Positions 1 to 7,272 of a DNA stretch of 8,262 nucleotides are shown one piece after another (position 1 is the first letter of the stretch; each line of letters opens with the position of its first letter). The notes under the pieces were generated by a model that did no database searches, was not told the origin of the DNA, and was given only the letters and a program-made list of their open reading frames with translations. Source of the stretch: an uncultured Eubacteriales bacterium (lineage in GTDB: Bacteria; Bacillota; Clostridia; Oscillospirales; Oscillospiraceae); NCBI GenBank assembly GCA_902461475.1, contig CABPXX010000042.1:1-8262 (forward strand), given 5' to 3'. The translations under genes and the position numbers were made by a program.

Positions 1-430
1 CCGCATCCACTGCACCCGTCTGGCTGGCTCCAAGGCGGACAACTGGATGCTGCGTCAGCACCCCAAGGTTCTGGGCCTCCAGTTTGTGGACAACATCCGC
101 CGTCCCAACCGGGACAACGCCATCGACGTGTACATCTCCGACGAGTACGAGGATGTGCTGGCCGAGGGCGTGTGGCAGGAGACCTTCAAGGTCAAGCCCG
201 AGCCCCTGACCCGTGAGGAGAAAAAGGCCTGGATTGCCCAGATGCACGGCGTGTCCGTGGGCTCCGACGCCTTCTTCCCCTTCGGCGACAACGTGGAGCG
301 GGCCCACAAGTCCGGCGTGGAGTACATCGCCCAGCCCGGCGGCTCCATCCGGGACGACAACGTCATTGAAACTTGCAACAAGTATGGAATCGTCATGGCC
401 TTCACCGGCATGCGCCTGTTCCACCACTAA
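1..430 (+). CDS. purH: AICAR transformylase (phosphoribosylaminoimidazolecarboxamide formyltransferase), C-terminal part
   Basis: This is the 3' end of a gene whose start lies outside the window; the reading frame begins at base 2 and ends at TAA 428-430. The enzyme transfers a formyl group from 10-formyltetrahydrofolate to AICAR, the penultimate step of IMP synthesis in the cytoplasm. Visible hallmarks are TRLAGSKADNW followed by LRQHPKVL at the start, SDAFFPFGDN at 263-292, PGGSIRDDNVIE near 338-373, and the terminal RLFHH. In human ATIC the arginine of this ending contacts the AICAR phosphate. The LRxHPKVL block and RLFHH ending resemble the eukaryotic ATIC and stand-alone clostridial forms more than E. 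coli PurH, which ends in RHFRH. Whether an IMP cyclohydrolase domain is fused at the N terminus cannot be seen. The next gene, purD, follows after 15 bases. The family call is secure; stand-alone versus bifunctional is open. Confidence 0.9.
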   Translation, partial: RIHCTRLAGSKADNWMLRQHPKVLGLQFVDNIRRPNRDNAIDVYISDEYEDVLAEGVWQETFKVKPEPLTREEKKAWIAQMHGVSVGSDAFFPFGDNVERAHKSGVEYIAQPGGSIRDDNVIETCNKYGIVMAFTGMRLFHH

Positions 431-431
431 G

Positions 432-437
432 AGGAGG
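432..437 (+). promoter_or_regulatory. Ribosome binding site of purD
   Basis: A perfect AGGAGG lies 8 bases before the purD ATG and 1 base after the upstream stop codon. It fixes the purD start and suggests that purD is translated from the same message as the upstream purH-type gene. Confidence 0.85.
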
Positions 438-445
438 GTCAACCC

Positions 446-1702
446 ATGAGAGTACTCGTAGTGGGCAGCGGCGGCCGTGAACACGCCATCTGCTGGAAGC
501 TGGCCCAGTCCCCCAAGGTCACCGAGCTGTTCTGCGCCCCCGGCAACGGCGGCATCGCCCAGGTGGCCACCTGCGTGGATGTCAAGGCCACCGACGTGCC
601 CGGCATGGTGGCTTGGGCCAAGGAAAACCACATGGATTTCGTCATGGTGGCTCCGGATGACCCCCTGGCCATGGGCATGGTGGACGCTCTGGAGGAGGCG
701 GGCATTCCCGCCTTCGGCCCCCGGGCCAACGCCGCCATCATTGAGGCCAGCAAGGCCTTCTCCAAGGAGCTGATGGCCAAGTACCACATCCCCACCGCCG
801 CCTATGCCACCTTCACCGAGCTGGACAAGGCCCTGGCCTACATCGAGGAGCAGGGCGCTCCCATCGTGGTGAAGGCCGACGGCCTGGCCCTGGGCAAGGG
901 CGTGGTGGTAGCCTCCACCGTAGAGGAAGCCAAACAGGCCGCCACCGAGATGATGGCAGACAAGAAGTTCGGCGAGTCCGGCTCCACGGTAGTCATCGAG
1001 GAGTGCATGGTGGGCCCCGAGGTCACCGTGCTGGCCTTTGCCGACGGCAAGCACGTGGTCCCCATGCCTGCCAGCCAGGACCACAAGCGAGCCTTTGACG
1101 GCAACCAGGGCCCCAACACCGGCGGCATGGGCGCCATCTCTCCCCCGCCCCAGTACACCCCTGAGATCGCCAAGCAGTGCATGGAGGAGATCTTCCAGCC
1201 CACCATTGACGCCCTCCAGGCTGAGGGCCGTCCCTTCCACGGGGTGATCTACTTCGGCCTCATGCTCACCCCCAAGGGTCCCCGGGTGGTGGAGTACAAC
1301 GCCCGCTTCGGTGACCCCGAGTGCCAGGTGGTACTCTCCCTGCTGGACACCGATTTGATGGACGTGCTCCAGGCCTGTGTGGACGGCACCCTGGACCAGC
1401 TGGATATCCAGTGGAAGAAGGAGGCCGGGTGCGTGCTGGTGCTGGCCTCCGGTGGCTATCCCCTGGACTACAAAAAGGGATATCCCATCTCCGGGCTGGA
1501 GGAGGCCGGTAAGACCTCCGTGGTGTTCCACGCTGGCACCGCTCTGAAAGACGGCCAATACGTCACCAACGGCGGCCGTGTGCTGGGTGTCACCACCACC
1601 GCCCCCACCCTGGAAGAAGCCATTGCCAAGGCCTATGAGGCAGGCAAGCACATCTCCTTCACCGACATGCACTTCCGCACCGACATTGGACACGCATTTT
1701 AA
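446..1702 (+). CDS. purD: Phosphoribosylamine--glycine ligase (GAR synthetase)
   Basis: This cytoplasmic ATP-grasp enzyme joins phosphoribosylamine and glycine using ATP to make GAR, the second step of purine synthesis. The 418 residues match the usual family length of about 420. Motifs in order are VVGSGGREHA (5-14), APGNGG (31-36), the ATP-grasp part with VVKADGLALGKGVVVA (141-156), QDHKRAFDGNQGPNTGGMGA (211-230), and the metal-binding end of the ATP-grasp fold VVEYNARFGDPE (281-292). The C-terminal domain begins near 325 and ends in FRTDIG (410-415). The start is fixed by the AGGAGG 8 bases upstream. One oddity is APDDPLAMGMVD at 69-80, where E. coli-type PurD has a GPExPL segment; the rest of the active site looks normal. 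It sits between a purH-type gene and an XRE regulator gene in one apparent operon. Confidence 0.97.
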   Translation: MRVLVVGSGGREHAICWKLAQSPKVTELFCAPGNGGIAQVATCVDVKATDVPGMVAWAKENHMDFVMVAPDDPLAMGMVDALEEAGIPAFGPRANAAIIEASKAFSKELMAKYHIPTAAYATFTELDKALAYIEEQGAPIVVKADGLALGKGVVVASTVEEAKQAATEMMADKKFGESGSTVVIEECMVGPEVTVLAFADGKHVVPMPASQDHKRAFDGNQGPNTGGMGAISPPPQYTPEIAKQCMEEIFQPTIDALQAEGRPFHGVIYFGLMLTPKGPRVVEYNARFGDPECQVVLSLLDTDLMDVLQACVDGTLDQLDIQWKKEAGCVLVLASGGYPLDYKKGYPISGLEEAGKTSVVFHAGTALKDGQYVTNGGRVLGVTTTAPTLEEAIAKAYEAGKHISFTDMHFRTDIGHAF

Positions 1703-1706
1703 GGAG
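1701..1706 (+). promoter_or_regulatory. Ribosome binding site of the XRE gene, overlapping the purD stop
   Basis: AAGGAG begins inside the purD stop codon (TAA 1700-1702) and lies 8 bases before the ATG at 1715. The overlap suggests that ribosomes finishing purD help initiation on the small regulator gene. Confidence 0.75.
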
Positions 1707-1714
1707 CGTTTTCT

Positions 1715-2167
1715 ATGATTACCTTGGCCCAGCGCATCACAGAATTGCGCACCCAAAAGGGCATGAGCCGCCCGGAGCTGTCTCTGGCCCTGGGCCTGCC
1801 CAAAACCGCTGTGGAGAAGTTCGAGACGGGGCGTCAGACCCCCACCCAGGAGCAGCAGAAGAAAATGGCCGCCTATTTTGGCGTGTCTCTGTTCTACCTC
1901 CGGGGGGAGAGCAATGACCCCACCACCCAGGACAGCTGGATGAATGGGGCCATTCCCGACGACGAGCCCGTCCCCTATCTCCCGCCCCAGCCCAAGCGGC
2001 CCCAGGCGGTCCGCCCCTCTCCCGTGAAGGAGGGCTCCATGCTGGACCCCATTTTGAAAAGCGCTGGCTTCCAGCAGGCCGTCCACGACGCTGTGGTGGA
2101 TGTGCTCCGCTCCAAAGAAGGGCAGCAACTACTGGAACAGGCGGTAGCCCGTTACCTGCGCAAATAA
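1715..2167 (+). CDS. XRE-family helix-turn-helix DNA-binding protein of unknown target
   Basis: This is a 150-residue cytoplasmic protein. Residues 4-63 form a Cro/C1-type helix-turn-helix: LAQRITELRTQKGMSR, then LSLALGLPKTAVEKFETGR (22-40), where the usual SxxxISxxExG pattern is replaced by PKTAVEKFETG, and finally LAxYFGVSLFYL-like packing at 51-62. A proline-rich linker (80-104) follows, then a predicted amphipathic helical tail (109-150) rich in hydrophobic residues and ending YLRK, which may mediate dimerisation or ligand response. There is no signal peptide or membrane segment. It is the last gene of the purine run and its ribosome binding site overlaps the purD stop. Control of the purine operon is possible but only inferred; it is not the PurR of Bacillus, which has a phosphoribosyltransferase fold. 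It could equally act elsewhere. The DNA-binding fold is secure and the target unknown. Confidence 0.85.
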   Translation: MITLAQRITELRTQKGMSRPELSLALGLPKTAVEKFETGRQTPTQEQQKKMAAYFGVSLFYLRGESNDPTTQDSWMNGAIPDDEPVPYLPPQPKRPQAVRPSPVKEGSMLDPILKSAGFQQAVHDAVVDVLRSKEGQQLLEQAVARYLRK

Positions 2168-2171
2168 CCAC

Positions 2172-2219
2172 AAAAAAGATCGGACCAGGATGTTCTCTCA
2201 TCCCAGTCCGATCTTTTTT
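2172..2219. terminator. Bidirectional intrinsic terminator between XRE gene and cls
   Basis: A perfect 14-bp stem pairs 2172-2185 (AAAAAAGATCGGAC) with 2206-2219 (GTCCGATCTTTTTT). A second inner stem pairs GGATG (2188-2192) with CATCC (2199-2203) around the loop TTCTCT, separated from the outer stem by a CA/CA internal loop. The plus strand ends in six T, and the minus strand also ends in six T because of the six A at 2172-2177. The hairpin can therefore end the purD-XRE transcript and the opposing dnaE-cls transcript. It begins 4 bases after the XRE stop and ends 1 base before the cls stop. Confidence 0.93.
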
Positions 2220-2220
2220 C

Positions 2221-3768
2221 TTATAACAGCGGAGCAAGCACCTGCAAGATCTCCCGCCCCAAACGGCGGTAGTAGGGCACGCTCTTGCACTGCTCCAGGG
2301 TCACCGCCACGCTCTTGTCCTGGGTACTCAAAAAGTCATCGCGGATGTGGTGGACGGTGGGGGTGCCATACAGGAGCACCCCGTTTTCAAAGTGCAAAAA
2401 CATACTGCGGTAGTCCATGTTCACCGTGCCTACGGTGGCATAGCAGTCGTCCACCACAAAGTTTTTACTGTGGATGAAGCCGGGGGTGTACTCGTAGATC
2501 TTCACGCCCGCCTCTATAAGCTCGTCGTAGTGGGCCCGGGTCACCTCAAACACCGTCTTTTTGTCCGGGATGTGGGGGGTGATGATACGCACGTCCACCC
2601 CGGACTTGGCGGCGGTGGTGAGGGCCACCGTCATGGAGTAGTCAATGACCAGGTACGGCGTGGTGATGTACACATACCGCTTGGCCCGGTTGATGAGGTT
2701 GAGGTACACCGACAGCCCCACCGGCTCATTGTCCCAAGGGCAGTCCTGGTAGGGCTGCACATAGCCCACCTCGCTCCACGCCGAGGGCTCCGGCCGGTAA
2801 CCGTCAAAGTCCTCGGCACTGTTCTCAGTGAAGTCCCACATGGACAGGAAAGACACCGTCATAGACCACACCGCATCCCCCTCCAGGCGGATGGCAGAGT
2901 CCTTCCAATGGCCGAACCGGGATTTGACGTTGATGTACTCGTCCGCCATGTTGATGCCCCCGGTAAAGGCCACCGTTCCGTCGATGATCATATATTTCCG
3001 GTGGTCCCGGTTATTCTGGCGCAGAGACACCACCGGGAGGATGCGGTTAAACACCCGGCACTGGATGCCCAACTTTTCCATGCGCTCCGGGTAATCCGCC
3101 GGAAGAGTGAAGATGGACCCCACGTCGTCGTAGATCACCCGGACTTCCACCCCCTGCTGCACCTTCACTTGCAGCACATCCAGAATGGAGTTCCAAAGCT
3201 TGCCTTCTTCAATGATGAAGTATTCGATGAAGATATACCGCTTGGCCCCCCACAGGGCGGCCAGAATGTCGCTGTAACAGTTGTCCCCCAGGGGATAATA
3301 GTGGCTCTTGGTGTTGCCATACACCGGACAGTGGGCCACCTGCTCCAGGTAGTTGGCCATACACGAGGCATCCGAGCCAATGAGCTGAGTCAGGGCCCCG
3401 GCCCGGTGGCACTCATCCCCCAGGTTCTGGCACACTTTCTCCTCCATGATGCGCAGACGCTTCTGGTTGAAGTTGGACAGGTGGTTTCCACCCAAGAGCA
3501 GATAGGCCAGCGACCCAAAGGGCATCAGACCCAGAACAATGATAATCCAGCTGATCTTATACCCTGGATTACTCTTACTGGCTACAATCCACACCACCAC
3601 CAGAATGGACAAGATCAAAAAGGCCCCATGTATCATGTCGTAATGGGGAATCTCCTGTAGCCTGGAAAGGGCAAACACGTAGAACCCCAGCTGAACGACG
3701 ATCAACACCGCCATAATGCCCAGTCGGTGAAACAACAACTTTCCGATATGCGTCAGTATCCGATTCAT
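2221..3768 (-). CDS. cls: Cardiolipin synthase, phospholipase D superfamily
   Basis: This membrane enzyme of 515 residues condenses two phosphatidylglycerol molecules to cardiolipin and glycerol. Three hydrophobic N-terminal segments (about 16-33, 47-64 and 74-92) form the membrane anchor, the last two corresponding to the PLDc_N region. Two phospholipase D catalytic motifs follow: HRKYMIIDG with H256, K258 and D263, then GGIN, and HSKNFVVDD with H433, K435 and D440, then GTVNMDYRS. Both HxKxxxxD sets are intact, so activity is expected, and the length is typical of bacterial Cls. The ATG at 3766-3768 is preceded by AGGAG with a 5-base spacer, directly after the dnaE stop; only 12 bases separate the genes. 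The gene ends 1 base from the shared terminator. The two-motif layout with an N-terminal membrane region argues against a soluble phospholipase D or phosphatidylserine synthase. Confidence 0.95.
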   Translation of the reverse strand: MNRILTHIGKLLFHRLGIMAVLIVVQLGFYVFALSRLQEIPHYDMIHGAFLILSILVVVWIVASKSNPGYKISWIIIVLGLMPFGSLAYLLLGGNHLSNFNQKRLRIMEEKVCQNLGDECHRAGALTQLIGSDASCMANYLEQVAHCPVYGNTKSHYYPLGDNCYSDILAALWGAKRYIFIEYFIIEEGKLWNSILDVLQVKVQQGVEVRVIYDDVGSIFTLPADYPERMEKLGIQCRVFNRILPVVSLRQNNRDHRKYMIIDGTVAFTGGINMADEYINVKSRFGHWKDSAIRLEGDAVWSMTVSFLSMWDFTENSAEDFDGYRPEPSAWSEVGYVQPYQDCPWDNEPVGLSVYLNLINRAKRYVYITTPYLVIDYSMTVALTTAAKSGVDVRIITPHIPDKKTVFEVTRAHYDELIEAGVKIYEYTPGFIHSKNFVVDDCYATVGTVNMDYRSMFLHFENGVLLYGTPTVHHIRDDFLSTQDKSVAVTLEQCKSVPYYRRLGREILQVLAPLL

Positions 3769-3773
3769 GGTAT

Positions 3774-3778
3774 CTCCT
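3774..3778 (-). promoter_or_regulatory. Ribosome binding site of cls
   Basis: AGGAG on the minus strand, within AGAGGAGA, starts right after the dnaE stop codon and ends 5 bases before the cls ATG. There is no room for a separate cls promoter between the genes, so cls is either co-transcribed with dnaE or driven from inside dnaE. Confidence 0.75.
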
Positions 3779-3780
3779 CT

Positions 3781-6700
3781 TTACCGCAAAACCACGCTGT
3801 CCTCGCCCAGCGTCTCTCTCAGTTCCTCCAGCAGCACCGCATGGTGCAGACAGCCCGCCAGCAGCTTCTTTTTGCTGTCTTGCAGGTAGACCACCGTGCG
3901 GCTCTGGCCGGGGAACATACTCAGCAGCTTTTTCAGCCACACCAGGGACTCATTTCCGTCGGGCAGGCGAATCCACAGGGTCTTTTCTGCCTCGCTCTCC
4001 TCTGGCGTTGGGCTCTGCTGGTCCTCTCCACTCAGGGGTCCAATCCAGTCCACCATGATCTGAGGCTCCTTCTCGTCCCGCTGGGACAAACGCCCGGTGA
4101 CGGCCACAGGAAGCCCTGCCTTCAAGTAATGGCCGCACTCCCCCAGCACCCTGGAGAACACCATCAGCTCCATAGCCCCCGTGGCGTCCTCCAGGGAGAC
4201 GTAGGCCATCATGGTGTTGTTCTTGGTGGTCTTGGTCTTCACCGTGGCCACCACCCCCGCCACCGTCACCTTCTGGCCGTCGGAGAACTTGGGAGGACGG
4301 TCCCCCTCCTCCGAGCAGCCCTGGATCAGGGTGGCAATGGGCACCGCGCGGAGCTTTTGCACTTGGCGGCGGTACTGGTCCATGGGATGGCCGGACAGAT
4401 ACAGGCCTGTGACTTCCTTCTCCATGGCCATGAGCTCCGCGGGAGAAAACTCGGGAATGTCCGGCAGCTTCATCTCCGGCTCCAGGCTCTCCTGACCACC
4501 GAAGAGGTCAAACTGCCCCTCCAGTTTCTGCCGCTGGTCACGGAGAATGGAGTCCACCACCTGCTCAAAGACCTTCAGCAGCTGACTACGGCGATAGCCC
4601 ATGCGGTCAAAACACCCCGCCCGGATGAGACTCTCCAGCACCCGCTTATTGAGATCGTTGTGGCTCATGCGGGCACAGAAGTCAGAGAAGGAGGTGAAGG
4701 GGCCTCCCTGCTGCCGCTGGGTCAGCACCGCATTCACAAAGCCCCGGCCCACGCCCTTGAGGGCGGCCAGTCCGAATCGGATGTTATTGCCCGATACGGT
4801 AAAGCTCAGACCCGACTCGTTGATATCGGGAGGCAACAGAGCGATGCCGTTTTCCTTACATTCGGCAATGTACTCCGCCACCTTGTCCTGAGAGTCCAGC
4901 ACCGAGGTGAGCAGAGCCGCCATATACTCCCGAGTGTAGTGGCGCTTAAACCACGCCGTCTGATAGGCCACAATGGCGTAGCTCACGGCGTGGGCCTTGT
5001 TGAAGGCGTAGTTGGCAAAGGCGTAAATTTCATCATAGATGGCTTGGGCATCCTCCGCCGGAATACCCCGAGCCACACAGCCCTCAATGTTGCGCTGAGG
5101 GTCGCCGTTGATAAAGGCCTCCCGCTCCCGCTCAATGTCCTTGACCTTCTTCTTACTCATGGCCCGGCGCACCATGTCCGCCTGGCCCAAGGAGTATCCC
5201 GCCAGGCGGCGGAAAATCTCAATGACCTGCTCCTGGTAGACGATACACCCATAGGTCACGGACAGAATGGGCTCCAGGGCGGGATTCCGGTAGGAAATAC
5301 ACCGGGGGTCCTGCTTACTGGCGATAAACTTGGGGATGGAGTCCATGGGGCCGGGTCGGTACAGGGCGATGATAGCGGTGATGTCCTCAATGTTCTGGGG
5401 CTTGAGGCCCACACACACACCCGTCATGCCCGCCGACTCCATCTGGAACACACCAGAGGTGTGCCCCTCGGATAGCATACGGAACACCTCCGGGTCGTCG
5501 TCTCGAATCTCGCTGAGGGAGAAGTCCGGGTTGTGCTCTTTGACCATCTTCACCGCATCATCCAAAATGGTCAGGTTCCGCAGGCCCAAAAAGTCCATTT
5601 TCAAAAGGCCCAGCTCTTCCAGGGTCACCATGGTGTACTGGGTCACCGGCACGTCATCGTTGGTAGCCAGGGGCACATACTCATACACCGGCCGCCGGGT
5701 AATAACCACGCCAGCGGCATGGGTGGAGGCGTTGCGGGGCATGCCTTCCAGCTTCCGGGCCATATCCACCAGCTGCTTGACCTTTTCGTTGCCGTTGTAC
5801 AGGTCCGCCAGACCCTTGGACAGCACCAGTGCCTTGTCCAGGGTCATATCCTGGGCAAAGGGCACTTGCTTGGCAATGGCGTCCACCTCGGCGTAGGGCA
5901 TGTCCATCACCCGGCCCACGTCCCGGATGGCCGCCTTGGCCTTCATGGTACCAAAGGTGACGATCTGGGCCACGTGGTCCTCCCCGTACTTCCGGGACAC
6001 GTAGTCGATGACCTCCTGACGGCGGCGGATGCAGAAGTCAATGTCGATATCCGGCATGGTGACTCGCTCGGGGTTGAGGAATCGCTCAAAATACAGGGAG
6101 TACTTCATGGGGTCAATGTCGGTGATATACAGGCAATAGGACACCATGGACCCCGCAGCGGAGCCACGGCCTGGGCCCACGGGGATGCCCTGGCTCTTGG
6201 CGTAGCCGATAAAGTCGGAGACGATGAGGAAGTAATCCACAAAGCCCATGCGGCGAATCATGTTCATCTCCATCTCCAGCCGCTGCTGGTACTCCTCCCC
6301 GGCCCCCGGGTACCGCTGCTGGAAGCCCTGGCGGCACAGGCGCTCAAAATAGGCGTCCCCATCCGTCTCCCCCTCCGGCAACTTGAACTCCGGCAGGTGG
6401 TGGACCCCGAACTGGAAGTCCACTTGACACATCTGGGCGATCTTAGCAGTGTTTTCAATGGCCTCCGGGCACTGGGGAAAGAGGGCGCACATCTCCTCTT
6501 CGCTTTTGATGTAGAACTCCTGGGTCTCAAAGCGCATGCGGTCGGTGTCCTCCAGCCGCTTGCCCGTCTGGACACACATGAGCACATCCTGCATCACCGA
6601 GTCCTCTCGGGTGAGGTAGTGGGCGTCGTTGGTGGCCACCAGGGGAATCCCTGTCTCGGCGTGGAGGAGGAAAATCCCGGCGTTCACCGCCTTCTGCTGG

Positions 6701-7239
6701 TCAATGCCGTGGTCCTGAATCTCCAGGTAGTAGCTGTCCTCTCCAAAGATGTCCCGCATCTCCAGGGCGTGGGCCAGCGCCCCCTGGTAGTCCCCCGCCA
6801 TGAGACGCCGGGGAATTTCCCCGCCCAGGCAGGCGGACAGGGCGATCAGGCCCTCACTGTGGGCCCGCAGCAGCTCCATATCCACCCGAGGTCTGCCGTA
6901 AAAGCCCTCCACATAGGCCATGGACACCAGATAGCTGAGGTTCCGGTACCCCGTCTCATTTTTACACAGCAGCACTAGGTGTCGGGGAGAGCCGTCCAGC
7001 TCTCGGGTGTGGTCGAACCGGGACCGGGGGGCCACATACACCTCACAGCCGATAATGGGCTTAATCCCCGCCCCAAGGCAGGCCCGGTAGAAGTCCACAG
7101 CGCCGAACATCACTCCGTGGTCGGTGATGGCCACAGCCTCCTGTCCCAGCTCCTTGACCCGCTCCACCAACTGCTTGATGCGGCAGGCCCCATCCAACAG
7201 GGAGTATTCCGTATGTACATGTAGATGGACAAAAGCCAT
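3781..7239 (-). CDS. dnaE: DNA polymerase III alpha subunit, DnaE type with PHP domain
   Basis: This C-family replicative DNA polymerase has 1152 residues, close to the 1160 of E. coli DnaE. The N-terminal PHP domain (about 3-275) opens with HLHVHTEYSLLDG and keeps candidate metal ligands H7, H9, D16, H41, E66, H87, C137, D205 and H207. The polymerase core has GPGRGSAAGS (355-364), PDIDIDF with catalytic D397 and D399, NASTHAAG (503-510) and KMDFLGLRNL with the third aspartate D549. A helix-hairpin-helix-like stretch (about 863-880) is followed by QFDLF (909-913), a beta-clamp binding motif. An OB fold covers about 990-1065, and a C-terminal domain runs to 1152. It lacks the inserted DnaQ-type exonuclease of PolC. 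The ATG is preceded by AGGAGG at 8 bases. whiA lies 33 bases upstream and cls 12 bases downstream. Whether a PolC exists elsewhere cannot be seen. Confidence 0.98.
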   Translation of the reverse strand: MAFVHLHVHTEYSLLDGACRIKQLVERVKELGQEAVAITDHGVMFGAVDFYRACLGAGIKPIIGCEVYVAPRSRFDHTRELDGSPRHLVLLCKNETGYRNLSYLVSMAYVEGFYGRPRVDMELLRAHSEGLIALSACLGGEIPRRLMAGDYQGALAHALEMRDIFGEDSYYLEIQDHGIDQQKAVNAGIFLLHAETGIPLVATNDAHYLTREDSVMQDVLMCVQTGKRLEDTDRMRFETQEFYIKSEEEMCALFPQCPEAIENTAKIAQMCQVDFQFGVHHLPEFKLPEGETDGDAYFERLCRQGFQQRYPGAGEEYQQRLEMEMNMIRRMGFVDYFLIVSDFIGYAKSQGIPVGPGRGSAAGSMVSYCLYITDIDPMKYSLYFERFLNPERVTMPDIDIDFCIRRRQEVIDYVSRKYGEDHVAQIVTFGTMKAKAAIRDVGRVMDMPYAEVDAIAKQVPFAQDMTLDKALVLSKGLADLYNGNEKVKQLVDMARKLEGMPRNASTHAAGVVITRRPVYEYVPLATNDDVPVTQYTMVTLEELGLLKMDFLGLRNLTILDDAVKMVKEHNPDFSLSEIRDDDPEVFRMLSEGHTSGVFQMESAGMTGVCVGLKPQNIEDITAIIALYRPGPMDSIPKFIASKQDPRCISYRNPALEPILSVTYGCIVYQEQVIEIFRRLAGYSLGQADMVRRAMSKKKVKDIEREREAFINGDPQRNIEGCVARGIPAEDAQAIYDEIYAFANYAFNKAHAVSYAIVAYQTAWFKRHYTREYMAALLTSVLDSQDKVAEYIAECKENGIALLPPDINESGLSFTVSGNNIRFGLAALKGVGRGFVNAVLTQRQQGGPFTSFSDFCARMSHNDLNKRVLESLIRAGCFDRMGYRRSQLLKVFEQVVDSILRDQRQKLEGQFDLFGGQESLEPEMKLPDIPEFSPAELMAMEKEVTGLYLSGHPMDQYRRQVQKLRAVPIATLIQGCSEEGDRPPKFSDGQKVTVAGVVATVKTKTTKNNTMMAYVSLEDATGAMELMVFSRVLGECGHYLKAGLPVAVTGRLSQRDEKEPQIMVDWIGPLSGEDQQSPTPEESEAEKTLWIRLPDGNESLVWLKKLLSMFPGQSRTVVYLQDSKKKLLAGCLHHAVLLEELRETLGEDSVVLR

Positions 7240-7247
7240 GAATATAT

Positions 7248-7253
7248 CCTCCT
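7248..7253 (-). promoter_or_regulatory. Ribosome binding site of dnaE
   Basis: A perfect minus-strand AGGAGG lies 8 bases before the dnaE ATG (7237-7239), within the 33-base gap after whiA. I see no convincing promoter or terminator in this gap, which supports read-through from whiA. Confidence 0.85.
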
Positions 7254-7272
7254 GGGTAAAAGGTTTTCTCTC

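Noticed and set aside
1715..2167. XRE protein as a prophage repressor or antitoxin
   Set aside because: No phage genes, integrase, toxin partner or attachment repeat is nearby, and its coupling to purD argues for a resident operon gene.
1737..2237. Minus-strand open frame of 166 codons opposite the XRE gene
   Set aside because: It runs through the terminator hairpin, overlaps the end of cls and is Trp/Arg/Gly-rich without domain features. The plus-strand XRE frame has a good ribosome binding site and a known fold.
2347..3660. Plus-strand open frame of 437 codons opposite cls
   Set aside because: Same antisense artefact. The cls frame has both intact HKD motifs and membrane segments, while this one is low-complexity HVH/GG-rich.
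3727..5475. Long plus-strand open frame of 582 codons opposite dnaE
   Set aside because: It lies entirely over the unmistakable dnaE and cls coding strands. It is rich in H, L, G and Q as expected from antisense of GC-biased codons, and has no recognisable domain.
5533..6978. Plus-strand open frame of 481 codons opposite the dnaE N-terminal half
   Set aside because: It is a shadow of dnaE with histidine/glycine/valine-rich composition and no protein family features; the real frame carries all polymerase motifs.
3781..7239. PolC-type polymerase instead of DnaE
   Set aside because: The PHP domain is N-terminal and uninterrupted, there is no DnaQ-like exonuclease insertion, and the OB fold lies after the core, as in DnaE.
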